Assembly (NCBI GenBank): GCA_017476965.1
Contig: JAFUXX010000444.1
Span: forward strand, 1 to 7,171
Source: Kiritimatiellia bacterium
GTDB taxonomy: Bacteria; Verrucomicrobiota; Kiritimatiellia; RFP12; UBA3636
Length of the DNA: 7,171 bases
Direction: 5' to 3'
Shown: one piece after another, positions 5,728-7,171 of the stretch
How positions within the stretch are numbered: the first letter of the stretch is position 1
Layout of the letters: the number at the start of each line of letters is the position of its first letter
Program-made: the position numbers and the translations under genes
Notes under the pieces: model-generated
Databases searched by the model: none
Seen by the model: the letters and a program-made list of their open reading frames with translations, nothing else
What the model was told of the DNA's origin: nothing

Positions 5728-6267
5728 ATGTCCAGAATCGGAAAAGAACCCGTCAAGATCCCCGAAGGCGTCGCGCTCTCGGTGGACGGCGGCGCCGTGA
5801 AGGTCAAGGGCAAGCTCGGCGAGCTGGCCTGGACCCTCCCGGCCGGCATCTCGTGCAAGGTCGAGGACGGCGTCGCGCGCTTCTCCCGCGAGGGCGACGA
5901 CCGCCGCGCCCGCGCTTTCCACGGCCTCTCCCGCGCCCTCGTCGCCAACATGGTCGAGGGCGTCTCCAAGGGCTACGAGAAGCACCTCGACATCGAGGGC
6001 GTCGGCTTCAAGTTCGACCTCAAGGGCAAGCAGCTGCTGCTCTCCATCGGCTACGCGGCCCCCAAGGCATACGACATCCCCGACGGCGTCAAGGTCGCGG
6101 TCGGCAACGCCGGCCTGCACGTCGACGTCTCCGGCATCGACAAGCAGCTCGTCGGCCGCGTCGCCGCCGACATCCGCGCCTTCAAGCCGGCCGAGCCCTA
6201 CAAGGGCAAGGGCATCCGCTACACCGGCGAGAAGATCCGCCGCAAGGAAGGCAAGACCGTCGCCTAA
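5728..6267 (+). CDS. rplF: 50S ribosomal protein L6 (uL6)
   Basis: The protein is 179 residues (family 175-185). It starts MSRIGKEPVKIPEGV, the standard L6 beginning, and contains two repeated alpha/beta domains. The first ends around HGLSRALVANMVEGVSKGYEKHL (65-87) and the second includes IEGVGFKFDLKGKQLLLSIGYA (89-110). The signature EPYKGKGIRYTGEKIRRKEGK is at 156-176. L6 binds the sarcin-ricin loop region of 23S rRNA near the factor-binding site. The HP of the usual SHP motif after the GY strand is replaced by AAP. AAAGGAG (5713-5719), overlapping the rpsH stop, is spaced 8 nt from the ATG. The longest gap in the window, 24 nt, follows it. Confidence 0.98.
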   Translation: MSRIGKEPVKIPEGVALSVDGGAVKVKGKLGELAWTLPAGISCKVEDGVARFSREGDDRRARAFHGLSRALVANMVEGVSKGYEKHLDIEGVGFKFDLKGKQLLLSIGYAAPKAYDIPDGVKVAVGNAGLHVDVSGIDKQLVGRVAADIRAFKPAEPYKGKGIRYTGEKIRRKEGKTVA

Positions 6268-6291
6268 CAACCCTTCGGAAGAAAGTACCCA

Positions 6292-6660
6292 ATGCAGCTC
6301 AAGCACCGCAAGGATTACATCAAGCGCCGCCACCTGCGCCTCCGCCAGAAGGTCGTCGGCACGGCCGCGCGCCCGCGCATGGCCGTGCACGTCTCGAATT
6401 CGAACCTGTACGTCCAGTTCGTGGACGACGCCGCCGGCCGCACGCTCGCTTCCGCGTCTTCGCTTCCCCTCAAGGCCAAGCTCTGCGTCGAGACGGCCAG
6501 GAAGGTCGGCGAAGCCGCCGCGGAGGCCGCCAAGGCGGCCGGCATCTCCCTCGTCGTGGTCGACCGCGGCGGCTTCAAGTACCACGGCCGCGTCGCGGCC
6601 GCCGTGGAAGCCGCTCTCGCGGCCGGTCTCAAAGTCAACGACAAGCAGCAGGAGGCCTAA
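6292..6660 (+). CDS. rplR: 50S ribosomal protein L18 (uL18)
   Basis: The protein is 122 residues (typical 115-122). It has the basic N-terminus with RRHLRLRQKVVGTAARPRMAVHVSNSNLYVQFVDDAAGRTLASASS (12-57), an Ala-rich helix (68-83), and the C-terminal signature VVVDRGGFKYHGRV (88-101). L18 binds 5S rRNA with L5 and L25 in the central protuberance. The family usually ends soon after GLKF; here GLKV is followed by NDKQQEA, whose last codons carry the rpsE ribosome binding site. The ATG lies 24 nt after rplF with only a weak GGAAG (6277-6281) upstream at a 10-nt spacing. A perfect 7-nt GC inverted repeat lies within the Ala-rich part. Confidence 0.96.
   Translation: MQLKHRKDYIKRRHLRLRQKVVGTAARPRMAVHVSNSNLYVQFVDDAAGRTLASASSLPLKAKLCVETARKVGEAAAEAAKAAGISLVVVDRGGFKYHGRVAAAVEAALAAGLKVNDKQQEA
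6650..6655 (+). promoter_or_regulatory. Shine-Dalgarno of rpsE inside rplR
   Basis: AGGAGG spans the Gln-Glu-Ala codons at the end of rplR and is spaced 8 nt from the rpsE ATG at 6664. It supports that start. Confidence 0.8.
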
Positions 6661-6663
6661 CCC

Positions 6664-7171
6664 ATGGCACGCGACAACGACAGAAGGAACGACCGCGAGG
6701 AGTCCGAATTCTCCGAGCAGCTCGTCTACATCAACCGCAGCTCCAAGACCACCAAGGGCGGCCGCCGCATGAGCTTCAGCGCCGTCATCGTGGTCGGCGA
6801 CAAGAAGGGCCGCGTCGGCCTCGGCTACGGCAAGGCCAACGAGGTCGCGGACGCCATCCGCAAGGGCGGCGAGTCCGCCCGCCGCCACCTCCGCCGCGTC
6901 GTCATGAAGGGCTCGACCATCCCGCACGCCGTCACCGGCCAGTGCGACGGCGGCCGCGTCCTGCTCATGCCCGCGTCCGAAGGTACCGGCATGATCGTCG
7001 GCGGCGGCATGCGCGCCGTGCTCGAAATGGCCGGCGTCCGCAACGTGCTCGGCAAGAGCCAGGGCTCCAAGAACCGCCTCAACGTGGTCAAGGCCACGCT
7101 CGACGCGCTCTCCAAGCTCCGCCCGGCGGAGGCCATCCGCGCCGAGCGCGGGCTCGCCCCGCTCCCCGCGG
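6664..7171 (+). CDS. rpsE: 30S ribosomal protein S5 (uS5), 3'-truncated
   Basis: The frame from this ATG is open to the window edge and encodes 169 residues, so nearly all of S5 is present (E. coli 167). It has an N-terminal variable Arg/Asp-rich stretch, then LVYINRSSKTTKGGRRMSFSAVIVVGDKKGRVGLGYGKANEVADAIRKG (20-68), the double-stranded-RNA-binding-like domain. The C-terminal domain has MPASEGTGMIVGGGMRAVLEMAGVRNVLGKSQGS (102-135) and NVVKATLDAL. S5 lies at the mRNA entry side of the 30S; the NRSSKTTKGGR loop is where spectinomycin-resistance changes occur in other bacteria. Helix 1 reads IRKGGESARRHLRR, where homologues typically have KA.E.AKKN. The gene begins 3 nt after the rplR stop. Its opening codons include AGA and AGG, unlike the CGC-rich body. 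Confidence 0.97.
   Translation, partial: MARDNDRRNDREESEFSEQLVYINRSSKTTKGGRRMSFSAVIVVGDKKGRVGLGYGKANEVADAIRKGGESARRHLRRVVMKGSTIPHAVTGQCDGGRVLLMPASEGTGMIVGGGMRAVLEMAGVRNVLGKSQGSKNRLNVVKATLDALSKLRPAEAIRAERGLAPLPA

Larger units (their letters stand above)
1..7171 (+). other. S10-spc ribosomal-protein operon segment, 17 collinear genes
   Basis: All recognisable genes lie on one strand with gaps of at most 24 nt or with overlaps, in the order typical of bacterial S10 and spc operons. No terminator-like hairpin followed by a T-run is visible between genes, and no gap is large enough for an ordinary promoter, so I infer that the window lies within a single transcript whose promoter is upstream and whose end is downstream. 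The classical autoregulators of these operons in E. coli are L4 and S8, and both are encoded here. The L4 leader target would be upstream of the window, and no convincing S8 target could be recognised by eye near rplE. Confidence 0.95.

Noticed and set aside
6268..6291. The rplF-rplR gap, considered as a terminator or promoter
   Set aside because: It is only 24 nt long. The sole fold is a stem of about 3 bp around TTCGG with no T-run, and no promoter-like elements are visible.
5533..6927. A 464-codon open frame on the - strand across rpsH, rplF, rplR and rpsE
   Set aside because: It lies opposite well-identified ribosomal genes. GC-rich GNC-type codons leave the complementary frame free of stops, and its translation is a low-complexity Ala/Asp/Val/Leu/Gly-rich string with no recognisable domain.

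Overview
The window is a continuous stretch of the bacterial S10-spc ribosomal-protein operon, read entirely on the + strand. It holds seventeen genes in the canonical order rplD(partial)-rplW-rplB-rpsS-rplV-rpsC-rplP-rpmC-rpsQ-rplN-rplX-rplE-rpsN-rpsH-rplF-rplR-rpsE(partial). Every gene is recognisable from conserved family motifs. No foreign gene, mobile element, RNA gene, CRISPR array or intergenic region of note interrupts the series. The largest gap is 24 nt (rplF-rplR).

Organism: the DNA is high in GC (about two thirds by eye) with a strong preference for C- or G-ending codons (Arg CGC, Lys AAG). The L16 segment [17 protein letters not shown] resembles, from memory, the chlamydial form, and L2 carries the [10 protein letters not shown] variant. 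S14 is the short zinc-binding type. Together these suggest a GC-rich member of the PVC group (Verrucomicrobiota/Kiritimatiellota/Lentisphaerota). This is an inference and not a firm assignment.

Layout: positions 1-3813 are the S10-operon part (L4, L23, L2, S19, L22, S3, L16, L29, S17). Positions 3817-7171 are the spc part (L14, L24, L5, S14, S8, L6, L18, S5). Only 3 nt separate rpsQ from rplN, so there is no room for the separate intergenic spc promoter seen in E. coli, and the two parts are probably one transcript. Genes are coupled by ATGA (rplD/rplW) and TGATG (rplN/rplX) stop-start overlaps and by a 17-nt overlap (rpsC/rplP). Several Shine-Dalgarno (SD) sites lie inside the 3' end of the preceding gene, while rpsS, rpsC and rpsQ have no evident SD and sit 5-10 nt after a stop.

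Together the products build core parts of both subunits: the polypeptide exit tunnel and its rim (L4, L22, L23, L24, L29), the peptidyl-transferase and A-site surroundings (L2, L16, L6), the central protuberance (L5, L18), the intersubunit bridge region (L14, L2), and the 30S head, body and mRNA entry (S3, S14, S19, S5, S8, S17). No previously undescribed system is apparent. What merits a second look is small: terminal extensions of S17, an enlarged zinc-type S14, a His-to-Met change in the L2 DHPHGGG loop, a CxxC in L16, and the translation-initiation architecture.
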